Assembly: GCA_030622545.1 (NCBI GenBank)
Contig: JAUXGA010000008.1
Span: forward strand, 66,321-130,320
Source of the DNA: a bacterium
GTDB lineage: Bacteria > Electryoneota > RPQS01 > DYHQ01
DNA length: 64,000 bases
Reading direction: 5' to 3'
Part shown: positions 17,449-26,466 of the stretch, in pieces
Layout: the number at the start of each line of letters is the position of its first letter
Position numbering within the stretch: the first letter of the stretch is position 1
The notes under the pieces: generated by a model
Database searches by the model: none
What the model saw: the letters and a program-made list of their open reading frames with translations, nothing else
Told to the model about the DNA's origin: nothing
Position numbers and translations under genes: made by a program

Positions 17449-19713
17449 TTGGAAAATAAGACAACAACTCCTCAGATTGCAGATTATCTGCGCATTCTCT
17501 TTCGCGGGCGTTGGATAATTTTCATGTCCTTCCTAACCGTGGTGGCGACATCGGCATACCTCACCTACAAGATGGAGCCGGAATACAAGGCTTCTGCTAC
17601 CATTCTGATTGAAAACCGGGATATTGTCGAGTCGAAGCTTTTTAATGCGCCTTCGCCCTACATACAGAGAACACATGTAGCGAACCAGACGGAAATCCTC
17701 AAAAGTCGGACACTTGTGGAGGAAGTCCTCCGCCAATATGAGGATTCGCCATACCGCGACGAACTGGAAATGATGAGCGCAACCGTGGATGATAAAAAGC
17801 CTACTTTCAATGATTGCGTCGATAGACTCCGGGAAAACTCCACGATTACCAACATCAAGGATACGGACATCCTCGTCATGACCTTTCGGGCACATTCCGG
17901 GTTCGAAGCTGCTTTTTGGGCGAATGCCCTCGCGGAACAATACTATAAAAGCTCCCTCCAGGCCAGCCGGGGAGAAGTCTCTGAAATCCGTCGCTTTCTG
18001 GAAAAGCAACTCGAAAAAACACGGATAAAACTCGCGGAAAGTGAGGATTTACTCAAACGCTACAAAGAAGCCCAGCGCGTCGTGGCGCTCGAACCGGAGA
18101 CGATGAAACTTGTTGAACAGGCGGCTACTTTCGAGTCCTACTACAATCAGGCTGAAACCGACCTCAATTCCAATCTGCGCCGCTTGGATTATCTGAAGAA
18201 ACAGCTCTCACAGACGAAACTCACTCTGGTTGATGATGTGACGCAGATTACAAGTCCGCTGATTGAACAACTTCAACGCGATATCGCCGAACGCCAGTCG
18301 CGGGTAGCCAGTCTCCTGGCCACTCCCGGTCCCGGCACGGATGTGACCGTCGCCGCCATTGAACGAGAGATTAAACGGATCAAAGAGCGCCTCGTTTCCG
18401 AGACGCGTAAAATCGCCAGTTCGGGGATTGCTTCTATCGATCCCATTGGCACATCTCAAGATATTTTCAACAACATCCTGACGACAGAAATAGAAGTGCG
18501 TTCCATTACGGCCCGTGCCGAGGCACTGCGCGATATTGTGGATGATTTTAACGCACAACTGGAAAGCCTTCCCGAAAAGAGTCTGATTCTGGCGAGGCTG
18601 GAACGGGATACCAAGCTCCATGAAAAGCTCTATCTCATGCTCAATGAGAAATACGAGGAAACCCGAATCGCTGAAGCAGGCAAGATGCCGTCGGTGCGCA
18701 TCATTGACCGCGCAACTCCCCCGCAGCAGCCGTTCCGTCCCGACAAACGAATGAATATTATCATCGGAATTTTTCTAGGACTCGGACTCGGCTTAGTCAT
18801 CTCATTTTCTCTGGAATTCATGGACGATTCCATCAAAACCCCTGAAGATATCGAAAAGCTTTCGTTGCCACTTTTGGGAACGATTCCTGCTGTGAAAATC
18901 GCTGAAGTCGCCCGGCGTTTGAAGCGAGAAGGAAAGGGTTATTCGGTAGCTGATTTGGATCTGCACGAGTCCAAGCTTGTCACACGCTTCTCCCCGACAT
19001 CACACGTTTCGGAAGCCTATCGCTCTCTGCGAACCAACCTTCAGTTCCTCTCGCCGGATCAGCCTCATAAAGTGCTGATGGTGACATCAGCGGTAACCCG
19101 TGAGGGAAAGTCAACGATACTGGCGAACCTGGCGATTGCGACCGCTCAAGCAGGCAGCCGCGTTCTCTTGGTAGACTCGGACCTTCGTCGCCCCGCGCTG
19201 CATGAGTTCTTTCATCTTGAAGATTCAAAAGGCTTGTCTGAAGTCCTTCGCGGCTCGCTGTCCCTTGATAAGGCTGTGCACAAAACGGACATTGAGAATC
19301 TCCATGTTCTGACCGCGGGAGAATCTCTGGATAGTCCTTCAGAAATGCTGGCGACGAATGGTATTGCTCATTTCATTGACGAAGCTCGAAGCAAGTATGA
19401 CTTTGTTCTCATGGACAGCCCGCCGCTCATGGCGGTAACCGATGCTGTCATACTGAGTACTCGTGTCGACGGCTCATTTCTTGTGGTGGCCTCCGGTTTC
19501 GTCGGGTCGCGCGAAGTGAATCACGCTGTTTCACTTATGCGTAATGTCAATGCTCCCTTCCTCGGCATTGTCTTAAACGGCCTCGATATTAAGAAGATCT
19601 ATGGGTCATACTACTACCATTTCCATTATTATCAATACTATCAATACTTCGATAACCAAGACAGAAAAAAACTCGAGCGCGTGAAAAACAACGGCAAGCA
19701 CGCCGTAACTTGA
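17449..19713 (+). CDS. Exopolysaccharide co-polymerase / BY-kinase fusion (Wzz-CpsD type)
   Basis: N-terminal Wzz domain, coiled coil, PxxP-TM2, then Walker A (VTSAVTREGKSTILANLA), Walker A' (LLVDSDLRRP), Walker B (FVLMDSPP), and C-terminal Tyr cluster YGSYYYHFHYYQYYQYF. TTG start. Confidence 0.9.
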   Translation: MENKTTTPQIADYLRILFRGRWIIFMSFLTVVATSAYLTYKMEPEYKASATILIENRDIVESKLFNAPSPYIQRTHVANQTEILKSRTLVEEVLRQYEDSPYRDELEMMSATVDDKKPTFNDCVDRLRENSTITNIKDTDILVMTFRAHSGFEAAFWANALAEQYYKSSLQASRGEVSEIRRFLEKQLEKTRIKLAESEDLLKRYKEAQRVVALEPETMKLVEQAATFESYYNQAETDLNSNLRRLDYLKKQLSQTKLTLVDDVTQITSPLIEQLQRDIAERQSRVASLLATPGPGTDVTVAAIEREIKRIKERLVSETRKIASSGIASIDPIGTSQDIFNNILTTEIEVRSITARAEALRDIVDDFNAQLESLPEKSLILARLERDTKLHEKLYLMLNEKYEETRIAEAGKMPSVRIIDRATPPQQPFRPDKRMNIIIGIFLGLGLGLVISFSLEFMDDSIKTPEDIEKLSLPLLGTIPAVKIAEVARRLKREGKGYSVADLDLHESKLVTRFSPTSHVSEAYRSLRTNLQFLSPDQPHKVLMVTSAVTREGKSTILANLAIATAQAGSRVLLVDSDLRRPALHEFFHLEDSKGLSEVLRGSLSLDKAVHKTDIENLHVLTAGESLDSPSEMLATNGIAHFIDEARSKYDFVLMDSPPLMAVTDAVILSTRVDGSFLVVASGFVGSREVNHAVSLMRNVNAPFLGIVLNGLDIKKIYGSYYYHFHYYQYYQYFDNQDRKKLERVKNNGKHAVT

Positions 19714-19784
19714 TTCTTCCGGATTTGCCAACACCTATCTCATATCCTCTCAGCCGGCCTCTCCCCAAAGAAGCCGGTTTTGTC

Positions 19785-20627
19785 ATGGAATCCCCCGCCA
19801 AAATCAACCTCGGTCTCCGGATTTTGGGACACCGCGATGACGGCTACCATGACATCGAAACCATTTTTCAGGAAATCTCGCTCACGGACAGTATGGAATT
19901 CCGTCCTTCCGGTGATTTCCGGTTGACCTGTACAGATGAAACCCTCGACTGCGGCAAAGGAAATCTTATCACCATTGCCGCAAACAAGTTAGCTCAAACA
20001 ACCGGGCATCTTCTTCAGGGCAAGGTGCATCTTTTTAAGCGGATTCCCATGGGAGCAGGTTTTGGAGGAGGCTCGGGCAATGCCGCTGTCGCCCTGCATG
20101 GCCTTTGCAGGCTCTGGGATATTCGTCCCGCGCCGGGCTTGCTTGAACAACTAACTGGTGAAGTTGGGGCGGATTGTTCCTTTTTCCTGCAAGGAGGACT
20201 CGCCCATGCCACTGGTCGGGGAGAGCGACTCGAGTGGCTTGATGGAGCTGTTTCAGGCACGATTTTGCTGGTGATACCGGCTTTTCCTGTCCAAACGGCT
20301 TGGGCGTATGAAAACGTACAAATCCTCTTGACAAATAGAGAAAAAAATAGTATTTTGAAAGATTGTATAAACTCAAGTAATCCACTGAGGGCACTTGCTA
20401 ACCGGGCGACAAACGACCTCGAACCCGGTGTTTTTCGGCGATTTCCTGAATTAAGGGACATTAAAAGTGAGCTGCAGTCCTCCAAAGCCGATTTGGCCGG
20501 GCTTTCAGGCAGTGGCAGCGCCCTTTTTGGAATTTATCAGGACCGGTCCCTGGCCGAGCTGGCCGCGCAGCGTTTTCACGGCCGATACCGGACTTTCATT
20601 TGCTCCCCGATTGCGAGGCAACGCTAA
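19785..20627 (+). CDS. ispE: 4-diphosphocytidyl-2-C-methyl-D-erythritol kinase
   Basis: SPAKINLGLRILGHRDDGYHDIETIFQEISL, PMGAGFGGGSGNAA, ADLAGLSGSGSALFGI. Start taken at the internal Met (19785). Confidence 0.92.
   Translation: MESPAKINLGLRILGHRDDGYHDIETIFQEISLTDSMEFRPSGDFRLTCTDETLDCGKGNLITIAANKLAQTTGHLLQGKVHLFKRIPMGAGFGGGSGNAAVALHGLCRLWDIRPAPGLLEQLTGEVGADCSFFLQGGLAHATGRGERLEWLDGAVSGTILLVIPAFPVQTAWAYENVQILLTNREKNSILKDCINSSNPLRALANRATNDLEPGVFRRFPELRDIKSELQSSKADLAGLSGSGSALFGIYQDRSLAELAAQRFHGRYRTFICSPIARQR
20328..20356 (+). promoter_or_regulatory. Putative internal promoter TTGACA-N17-TATTTT within ispE
   Basis: TTGACA 20328-20333, TATTTT 20351-20356, 17-nt spacer, upstream of spoVG/tRNA-Gln/prs. 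Confidence 0.45.
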
Positions 20628-20689
20628 AGCTTCCATGCAATCGTGAGAGTGCTTACTTATCTACGGAAGCCACGCCTGCGGAGGAACCT

Positions 20690-21025
20690 ATGGGCACAGA
20701 ACAGGGAATTGACATCACCGAGATTAACATCAGTCTGCGTGATGAAGAAAAGCTGAAAGCATTTGTAAACATTACTTTTAATGACGTTTTTGTGGTCAGG
20801 GGATTGAAAGTCATCTCGGGAAAAAATGGGCTTTTCGTCTGCATGCCGAGCCGGCAATTGGAAAACGGAACCTACAAGGATATCGCCCATCCGATTTCGA
20901 ATGACTTTCGCCAGATTCTTGAAAACAAGATTCTCAGTGAGTATCGCCGATTAGCAGAGGAAGCTGCTGAAGTCCCGAATGCGCCCGGTCATGGGGCGGA
21001 TTCCACGGCCGATTCTGGGGCGTAG
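20690..21025 (+). CDS. spoVG: SpoVG family protein
   Basis: ITEINISLRDEEKLKAFVNITFNDVFVVRGLKVISGKNGLFVCMPSRQLENGTYKDIAHPISNDFRQILENKIL; RBS gaggaacct; start at ATG 20690. Confidence 0.93.
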   Translation: MGTEQGIDITEINISLRDEEKLKAFVNITFNDVFVVRGLKVISGKNGLFVCMPSRQLENGTYKDIAHPISNDFRQILENKILSEYRRLAEEAAEVPNAPGHGADSTADSGA

Positions 21026-21087
21026 CCAAGCGGTAAGGCACGGGGTTTTGGTCCCCGCATGCGGAGGTTCGATTCCTCCCGCCCCAG
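21016..21087 (+). tRNA. tRNA-Gln (anticodon TTG)
   Basis: Acceptor TGGGGCG/CGCCCCA, anticodon arm CGGGG-TTTTGGT-CCCCG, T arm GGAGG-TTCGATT-CCTCC; discriminator G; no encoded CCA. Confidence 0.95.
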
Positions 21088-21168
21088 CTCATTTAAGAGG
21101 GGGCAGGTGATAGAATGAACCGGAAACGGTTTTCGAAGCTGTTTCCGACGTGTAAATATTGAGCCAAC

Positions 21169-22122
21169 GTGGCACAAAATCACCTAAAGATTTTTACGGG
21201 CACCGCCCATCCTGAACTGGCAAAGCAGATTGCCAAGTCGGCCGGTATGTCGCTGGGTTCGGTCGATGTGCAGCGCTTTTCGGACGGGGAAATCGGGGCG
21301 AAATACAATGAGAATATCCGGGGGTGGGATATCTTTCTCATTCAACCCACGCTCCCGCCTGCCGATAATCTGTTGGAACTGCTCATTCTCATTGATGCGG
21401 CGAAACGTGCTTCGGCGCGGCGAATCACAGCCGTGATTCCTTATTTCGCGTATGCGAGGCAGGATCGTAAAGACCAACCCCGCGTTGCAATTACCGCGCG
21501 GCTCATCGCTGACCTACTGGAAGCCGCAGGTGCGGACCGCGTTTTGACAATGGATTTGCATGCTCCGCAGATTCAAGGCTTTTTCAAAATCCCGTTCGAC
21601 CATATCTACGCGTCGAAGCTCTTTATCGAATGGTTCCGAAAACATCCCATCCGCGACCTGGTCATCGTCGCTCCGGATGTCGGTTCGACAAAACTGGCGC
21701 GATTCTACGCCACTCAGCTCAACACGGATTTCGTCGTCGTGGACAAGGAACGTCAGCGCCCCAATCAAGTGCATGCGATGAACCTCATCGGCGAAGTCGA
21801 AGGGCGACGGGCGCTCATCGTCGATGATATGATCGACACAGGGGGAACTTTCGTTGCGACGGTCAAGCTCCTTCTGCAAAGGGGCGCGCACGAAATCATG
21901 GCGGTGATTACCCATCCGGTTTTTTCCGGACAGGCGGTTAAGCGAATCGAAGCCTCACCCGTTAAAGCGATTGGGGTTTGCGATACGCTTCCGACGCCAC
22001 AGCAGCATCTGTTTCACAAGATTCAACTGGTCTCAACGGCGAAAATCTTTGCACAGGCGATTCTATCCATTCATAGTAACCGCTCACTCAGCAAGCTCTT
22101 CATTCAGCAAATGAAAGCTTAA
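21169..22122 (+). CDS. prs: Ribose-phosphate pyrophosphokinase
   Basis: KIFTGTAHPELAKQIA...FSDGEIGAKYNENIRG...FAYARQDRKDQPRVAITARLIADLL...RALIVDDMIDTGGTF. GTG start. Confidence 0.95.
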   Translation: MAQNHLKIFTGTAHPELAKQIAKSAGMSLGSVDVQRFSDGEIGAKYNENIRGWDIFLIQPTLPPADNLLELLILIDAAKRASARRITAVIPYFAYARQDRKDQPRVAITARLIADLLEAAGADRVLTMDLHAPQIQGFFKIPFDHIYASKLFIEWFRKHPIRDLVIVAPDVGSTKLARFYATQLNTDFVVVDKERQRPNQVHAMNLIGEVEGRRALIVDDMIDTGGTFVATVKLLLQRGAHEIMAVITHPVFSGQAVKRIEASPVKAIGVCDTLPTPQQHLFHKIQLVSTAKIFAQAILSIHSNRSLSKLFIQQMKA

Positions 22123-22188
22123 GATAAGAAACGGCAACGTTAGACCACTTACAACGAGAGATTAAGAAGAGAAGATCCGGAAGGAACG

Positions 22189-22842
22189 ATGGAAAAAGTA
22201 GTATTAGAAGCTCAAGCGCGACCGACAGGGAAAAGGGCGCTTAAAGATTTGCGAAAAGAAAACTCGGTTCCCGCCGTCTATTACACGGGACATCGAGAGG
22301 TGCGGCATATCGCCATCGATGCTCATGACCTGTCGCGAAAATTGTCGGAAGATATCGCGATGCTTCACCTGATAGTTGATGGTGAAGAACTCCCCTGTAT
22401 CATCCGTGAACTGCAGCGGGATCCGGTCAGTGAACGGATTCTTCATGTCGATTTCTTCGCCGTGGAGAGCGGACAAAAACTTCGCGTGGCTGTTGCGTTT
22501 CATCTCATCGGCACACCGGAAGGCCTTAAACAAGGCGGCATCCTCGAACACGCTATCCGCGAGGCGCAAATCGAATGCCTGCCGCAGGATTTGCCCTCCC
22601 GTCTGGATGTCGAAATCTCTCATCTGGAAATCGGGGATTCGATTCATATCGAAGATCTTTCTTTTGATAATATCACCATGCTTGATGACCCTCATACCCT
22701 CGTCGCTCATGTGATTCCGCCTCGACTGGAGACAGAGGTCGAAGAAGTTAAGGAAGAAGAAGCAGAGGAAGCGGAAGAACCTGAGGTGATTACAGAACGC
22801 CGCGGTGAGGACGAGGACAAGCAAGAGACCAAAGAAAAGTAA
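22189..22842 (+). CDS. rplY: 50S ribosomal protein L25/general stress protein Ctc
   Basis: L25 N-terminal (RPTGKRALKDLRKENSVPAVYY) plus CTC beta-domain; acidic tail. Confidence 0.92.
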   Translation: MEKVVLEAQARPTGKRALKDLRKENSVPAVYYTGHREVRHIAIDAHDLSRKLSEDIAMLHLIVDGEELPCIIRELQRDPVSERILHVDFFAVESGQKLRVAVAFHLIGTPEGLKQGGILEHAIREAQIECLPQDLPSRLDVEISHLEIGDSIHIEDLSFDNITMLDDPHTLVAHVIPPRLETEVEEVKEEEAEEAEEPEVITERRGEDEDKQETKEK

Positions 22843-22845
22843 ATC

Positions 22846-23487
22846 ATGCCTCTGGTGGTCGGTCTCGGCAATCCCGGCGGCGCCTATCAAAATACGCCAC
22901 ACAATATCGGATTTGCCGTCGTAGAGGAATTAGCCCGGCGAACCGGGACACCTTGGAAGAGAGCGCGAGGGAAATCGCGTGTTGCGAAAGCGCTGAATCA
23001 GGAACCTCCGTTGATCTTTCTCAAACCCTTTGCCTATATGAATCGCTCCGGAAGGCCGGTTCAATCCGCACTGGCGCGTTACCGCATAGCGCAGACGGAG
23101 CTCCTCGTCGTCTGCGATGATGTCAATCTGCCTTTCGGCAGGCTACGGCTGCGTATTTCAGGTTCAGCGGGCGGGCATAAGGGACTTAAATCCATTATGG
23201 ATGTCTTGGGTTCAGACGATTTCGTCCGGCTGCGTATTGGTGTCGGTGGCGGAGAACCCAGCGCAGACCTGACAGATTTTGTTCTTCGAAAATTTCCTTT
23301 AGATTTGCGCGACAGCGTTACCGCGCTTGTCGAACGCGCCGCGGATGCTGTCTTGTGCTGCGTCCAGCAGAGCGTCCAGCAAGCTATGAATCAATATAAT
23401 GCAGAAACGGCTCATTCCGTTTCAAATGATAGCAACCCTCCCGGCGAAAAAACGCCGGGCACAAATGACCGCAGGGAGTCACGATGA
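22846..23487 (+). CDS. pth: Peptidyl-tRNA hydrolase
   Basis: VVGLGNPGGAYQNTPHNIGFAVVEELA...PFAYMNRSGRPV...SGSAGGHKGLKSIM. Confidence 0.95.
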   Translation: MPLVVGLGNPGGAYQNTPHNIGFAVVEELARRTGTPWKRARGKSRVAKALNQEPPLIFLKPFAYMNRSGRPVQSALARYRIAQTELLVVCDDVNLPFGRLRLRISGSAGGHKGLKSIMDVLGSDDFVRLRIGVGGGEPSADLTDFVLRKFPLDLRDSVTALVERAADAVLCCVQQSVQQAMNQYNAETAHSVSNDSNPPGEKTPGTNDRRESR

Positions 23488-23993
23488 AAGCAAGAACTTA
23501 CGAATGCGTTCTCGTCCTGGATCCGGGTCTGGACGCAGACAAAACCACCGAACAACTCAAAAAATTCCAAGAACAAATTCTTGGACTCCGCGGAGAAATC
23601 CGTCGATGGGATCGATGGGGAAAGAAGCGGCTCGCTTATGAAATCCAACGCAAGCAATACGGCTATTACGCTGTCGTCATCTTTGACGGCGAGTCCACAG
23701 TCGTAAAATCTCTGGACCGTTATGTCAGGCTGAATCAATATATCCTGCGGCACCTGATTGTCCTGTTGGAGCCGCAACGTGTTCCTCCGGTTGACCCGTC
23801 CGCACAGCTTGATCCACCGATAGAGGAAAAAGCACCTGAACAGCCTGAAGAGATAAAAACCGATGACGTCGATAAAAAGGAGGATTCGATAGAAGACAAA
23901 TCTTCTGTAAGCGAGCAGGCCGAAGTACCTTCGGAACCGGAGGAGGCTTCAGGGGATGACGCCGCCAGCGAATCGGCTGAAGAGGTGTCGTAG
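23484..23993 (+). CDS. rpsF: 30S ribosomal protein S6 with long acidic C-terminal extension
   Basis: TYECVLVLDPGLDADKTTEQLKKFQEQI...RWDRWGKKRLAYEIQRKQYGYY; ATGA overlap with pth. Confidence 0.93.
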   Translation: MKARTYECVLVLDPGLDADKTTEQLKKFQEQILGLRGEIRRWDRWGKKRLAYEIQRKQYGYYAVVIFDGESTVVKSLDRYVRLNQYILRHLIVLLEPQRVPPVDPSAQLDPPIEEKAPEQPEEIKTDDVDKKEDSIEDKSSVSEQAEVPSEPEEASGDDAASESAEEVS

Positions 23994-24087
23994 TCTGCCC
24001 GTAATGCCTGTTTAAAGGGTATCAGCCCGTTGACCGGAAGCGTGTTCCGGGAGAGAATTCATGTCTGTTGTGCAGGAGGAAAGTAAG

Positions 24088-24636
24088 ATGGCTGATTTGA
24101 GAATGCCCGACATCAACAATGTGATTATCGTCGGCAATTTAATCAAGGACCCGACGTTCCGTTCGACAACTACGGGAACTCCCGTAACTAATTTTACCAT
24201 CGCGTCGAATCGAAAATTCAAAGACAGTTCCGGGCAAATTAAGGAAGATGTCTGCTTCATTGGTGTCGTCGCATGGTACAAGCTCGCGGAAAGCTGCGTT
24301 GAAAATCTGAAAAAGGGCAGCGCGGTTCTCGTGGAGGGAGAACTTCAGTCGCGGAGCTGGAAGACCGAAGACGGTTTCAACCGCAATGTCGTTGAAATTA
24401 AAGCGCGCCGTATCCAATTCTTAAACAAGCGCGAAGTTTCCGCAGGCGTCGAACATGGCGAGCATGTCGAACATGTTAAAACGGAAACGAGTACGGAGCA
24501 CGTGGCCGAGAATTCCGAGACAAAACCCAACCAAAGTGAAAAGGAAAAAGAACCTACTCTGGTGCATGCAGCAAACAATAATCAAACGTCCAAACCACTT
24601 CATAACGATTTCGGCTACCGAGATCTGAAAATATAA
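24088..24636 (+). CDS. ssb: Single-stranded DNA-binding protein
   Basis: NNVIIVGNLIKDPTFRSTTTGTPVTNFTIASNRKFKD...VVAWYKLAESCVENLKKGSAVLVEGELQSRSW; RBS aggagga; ends HNDFGYRDLKI. Confidence 0.92.
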   Translation: MADLRMPDINNVIIVGNLIKDPTFRSTTTGTPVTNFTIASNRKFKDSSGQIKEDVCFIGVVAWYKLAESCVENLKKGSAVLVEGELQSRSWKTEDGFNRNVVEIKARRIQFLNKREVSAGVEHGEHVEHVKTETSTEHVAENSETKPNQSEKEKEPTLVHAANNNQTSKPLHNDFGYRDLKI

Positions 24637-24672
24637 ACCCGTGCAACCGTAGAAATCTAAAAGAGTCATCTC

Positions 24673-25131
24673 ATGCAAATTATACTTCGCAGCGATGTGG
24701 AAAAATTAGGGAAAATGGGGGATGTTGCCCAAGTGAAGGGCGGCTATGCCCGCAACTTTCTAATCCCCCGCGGCCTGGCCTATGCCGCCACAAAATCCAA
24801 TCTGGCAAGACTGACCGAAGAACGGCGGATTTTAGCTCAACGCGCGCTGAAAGAACAGCGCATCGCCGGTGATGTCGCCGCCAAACTCGACGGCATGAGC
24901 TTGACCGCGATGGTTGTCGTCGGTGAAGAAGACCGTATGTTCGGTTCGGTTACCAGTCAGGATATCGCCGAGCTTCTTCGGGAAAAGGGTATCGATGTGG
25001 ACCGCCGCAAAATCCAGCTTGAAGAACCCCTCCGGGCTCTCGGCGAATTTCAGGTTCCCATCAAGCTTCATACCGATGTGACAGCGACGATTACCATTGA
25101 GCTCGCCAAGGAGAAGACGCTGGAGCCGTAA
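24673..25131 (+). CDS. rplI: 50S ribosomal protein L9
   Basis: MQIILRSDVEKLGKMGDVAQVKGGYARNFLIPRGLAYAAT. Confidence 0.95.
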   Translation: MQIILRSDVEKLGKMGDVAQVKGGYARNFLIPRGLAYAATKSNLARLTEERRILAQRALKEQRIAGDVAAKLDGMSLTAMVVVGEEDRMFGSVTSQDIAELLREKGIDVDRRKIQLEEPLRALGEFQVPIKLHTDVTATITIELAKEKTLEP

Positions 25132-25180
25132 CTTCCGGCGGATTGTATGAAGTTTCCTCATGTCACATTGCTCAAATCAC

Positions 25181-25214
25181 GGCGCGGCTATCTCCAAGAG
25201 CTGCGCCTTTTTTT
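25181..25214 (+). terminator. Rho-independent terminator after rplI
   Basis: GGCGCGGCT-loop-AGCTGCGCC followed by TTTTTTT. Confidence 0.75.
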
Positions 25215-25225
25215 AGTAGAGGCTT

Positions 25226-26464
25226 TTGATGACATACGCCTTTGCATTGCTGTTGTTGCTGGTGGCGCAAGTTGCTCTGCCTGCGACAAAATACGTCTCA
25301 CCGAGGTCAGATTCGCTGCCGGGTAGCGGCACGTCCGCAAATCCTTTCGGTGACTTGCAGCAGGCTATCGAGCAAGCGAAGGACGGTGATGTGCTCAAAT
25401 TAGCGCCCGGCGAGTATCTTTCAACGCCCGCTCCATTTATCGAAGAGCTGTGCGGCAACTGCGCGGAACACAAGACCGACGTCCAAGCCACACGCGGATT
25501 TATCATCGAGGGCAAAACTCTGCACATTCAGGGAGCAGGAGCAGATACAACCACCTTGTGCACCGATGCTGGTTATGGCGTCCTCTTCCTGAACTCCCGC
25601 GGCTCGACTCTCGAAGATGTCATGATTACCGGCGGCGTGCGAGACTTTGATGGGAATGCCACGGACGCTGGGATCGTCGTGAAATTTTCCTCGGTGACCA
25701 TCCGCCATTGCCATATCCGTGACAATACCGATTACAACGATTCTGTCATTGTGGGTATCGGCGGCGTTATGGGGCGCGAAAATTCCGAACTCCTTATTCA
25801 GGAATGCCGCATAACGAACAATTCGTGGGACGGCGTCGCACTCTACCGTGGAGCAACAGCCGTCATTGAGGATTGCGTGATTGATTCCGGTCGCGGAGTG
25901 GGCATCGGCGTTACGTGGGACGCGTCAGCAACGTGCCTGCGCAACCGCGTTTCCAACTATTGGAAAGGCATCGGAAGTTTCGGAACATCCACCGTCGTCG
26001 CTCGCAACAACGCCGTCTTCGATAACCTCGGCTGGGGAATTATCGCTACGGGTGAAAGCCATCTTATCGCCGAGAATAATGTCGTCACACGCAACGGGAA
26101 CTGCGGTATGGCGATCTGGTCGGCGAAATGCCGCGGCCGAATCGTCAACAATATCATTACGAAAAACGGCCACCGGAAAGAATGGGTCTGCCCGTGCGTG
26201 GGACTCTGGAGCGTCGGAAAAACGACCCATTGGACGATTGATTATAATGATGTGTGGGCGAATTTCTTAGATGATTTCAAAGGACCGATTCCTGTGATGC
26301 AGATGAACGGAACCCTGTCCGCCAACCCGCAATTTATTGACTCTCCTAATTTTCATCTGGCTCCATCGTCACCCTGCATCGATGCAGGAGATTCCAAATT
26401 GACCGATCCGGACGGCACACCTTCGGATTTAGGAATCCACGGCGGCCCCGCGGCAAGACGTTAG
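25226..26464 (+). CDS. Right-handed parallel beta-helix repeat protein, secreted
   Basis: Signal peptide; TKYVSPRSDSLPGSGTSANPFGDLQQAIEQAKDGDVLKLAPGEY; repeated NNxxxxN rungs; no T9SS sorting domain. Confidence 0.8.
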   Translation: MMTYAFALLLLLVAQVALPATKYVSPRSDSLPGSGTSANPFGDLQQAIEQAKDGDVLKLAPGEYLSTPAPFIEELCGNCAEHKTDVQATRGFIIEGKTLHIQGAGADTTTLCTDAGYGVLFLNSRGSTLEDVMITGGVRDFDGNATDAGIVVKFSSVTIRHCHIRDNTDYNDSVIVGIGGVMGRENSELLIQECRITNNSWDGVALYRGATAVIEDCVIDSGRGVGIGVTWDASATCLRNRVSNYWKGIGSFGTSTVVARNNAVFDNLGWGIIATGESHLIAENNVVTRNGNCGMAIWSAKCRGRIVNNIITKNGHRKEWVCPCVGLWSVGKTTHWTIDYNDVWANFLDDFKGPIPVMQMNGTLSANPQFIDSPNFHLAPSSPCIDAGDSKLTDPDGTPSDLGIHGGPAARR

Positions 26465-26466
26465 CG

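Noticed and set aside
22204-22902. Long minus-strand ORF (232 aa) antisense to rplY/pth
   Set aside because: Opposite an unambiguous rplY; His/Arg/Phe-rich shadow composition typical of a codon-bias artefact.
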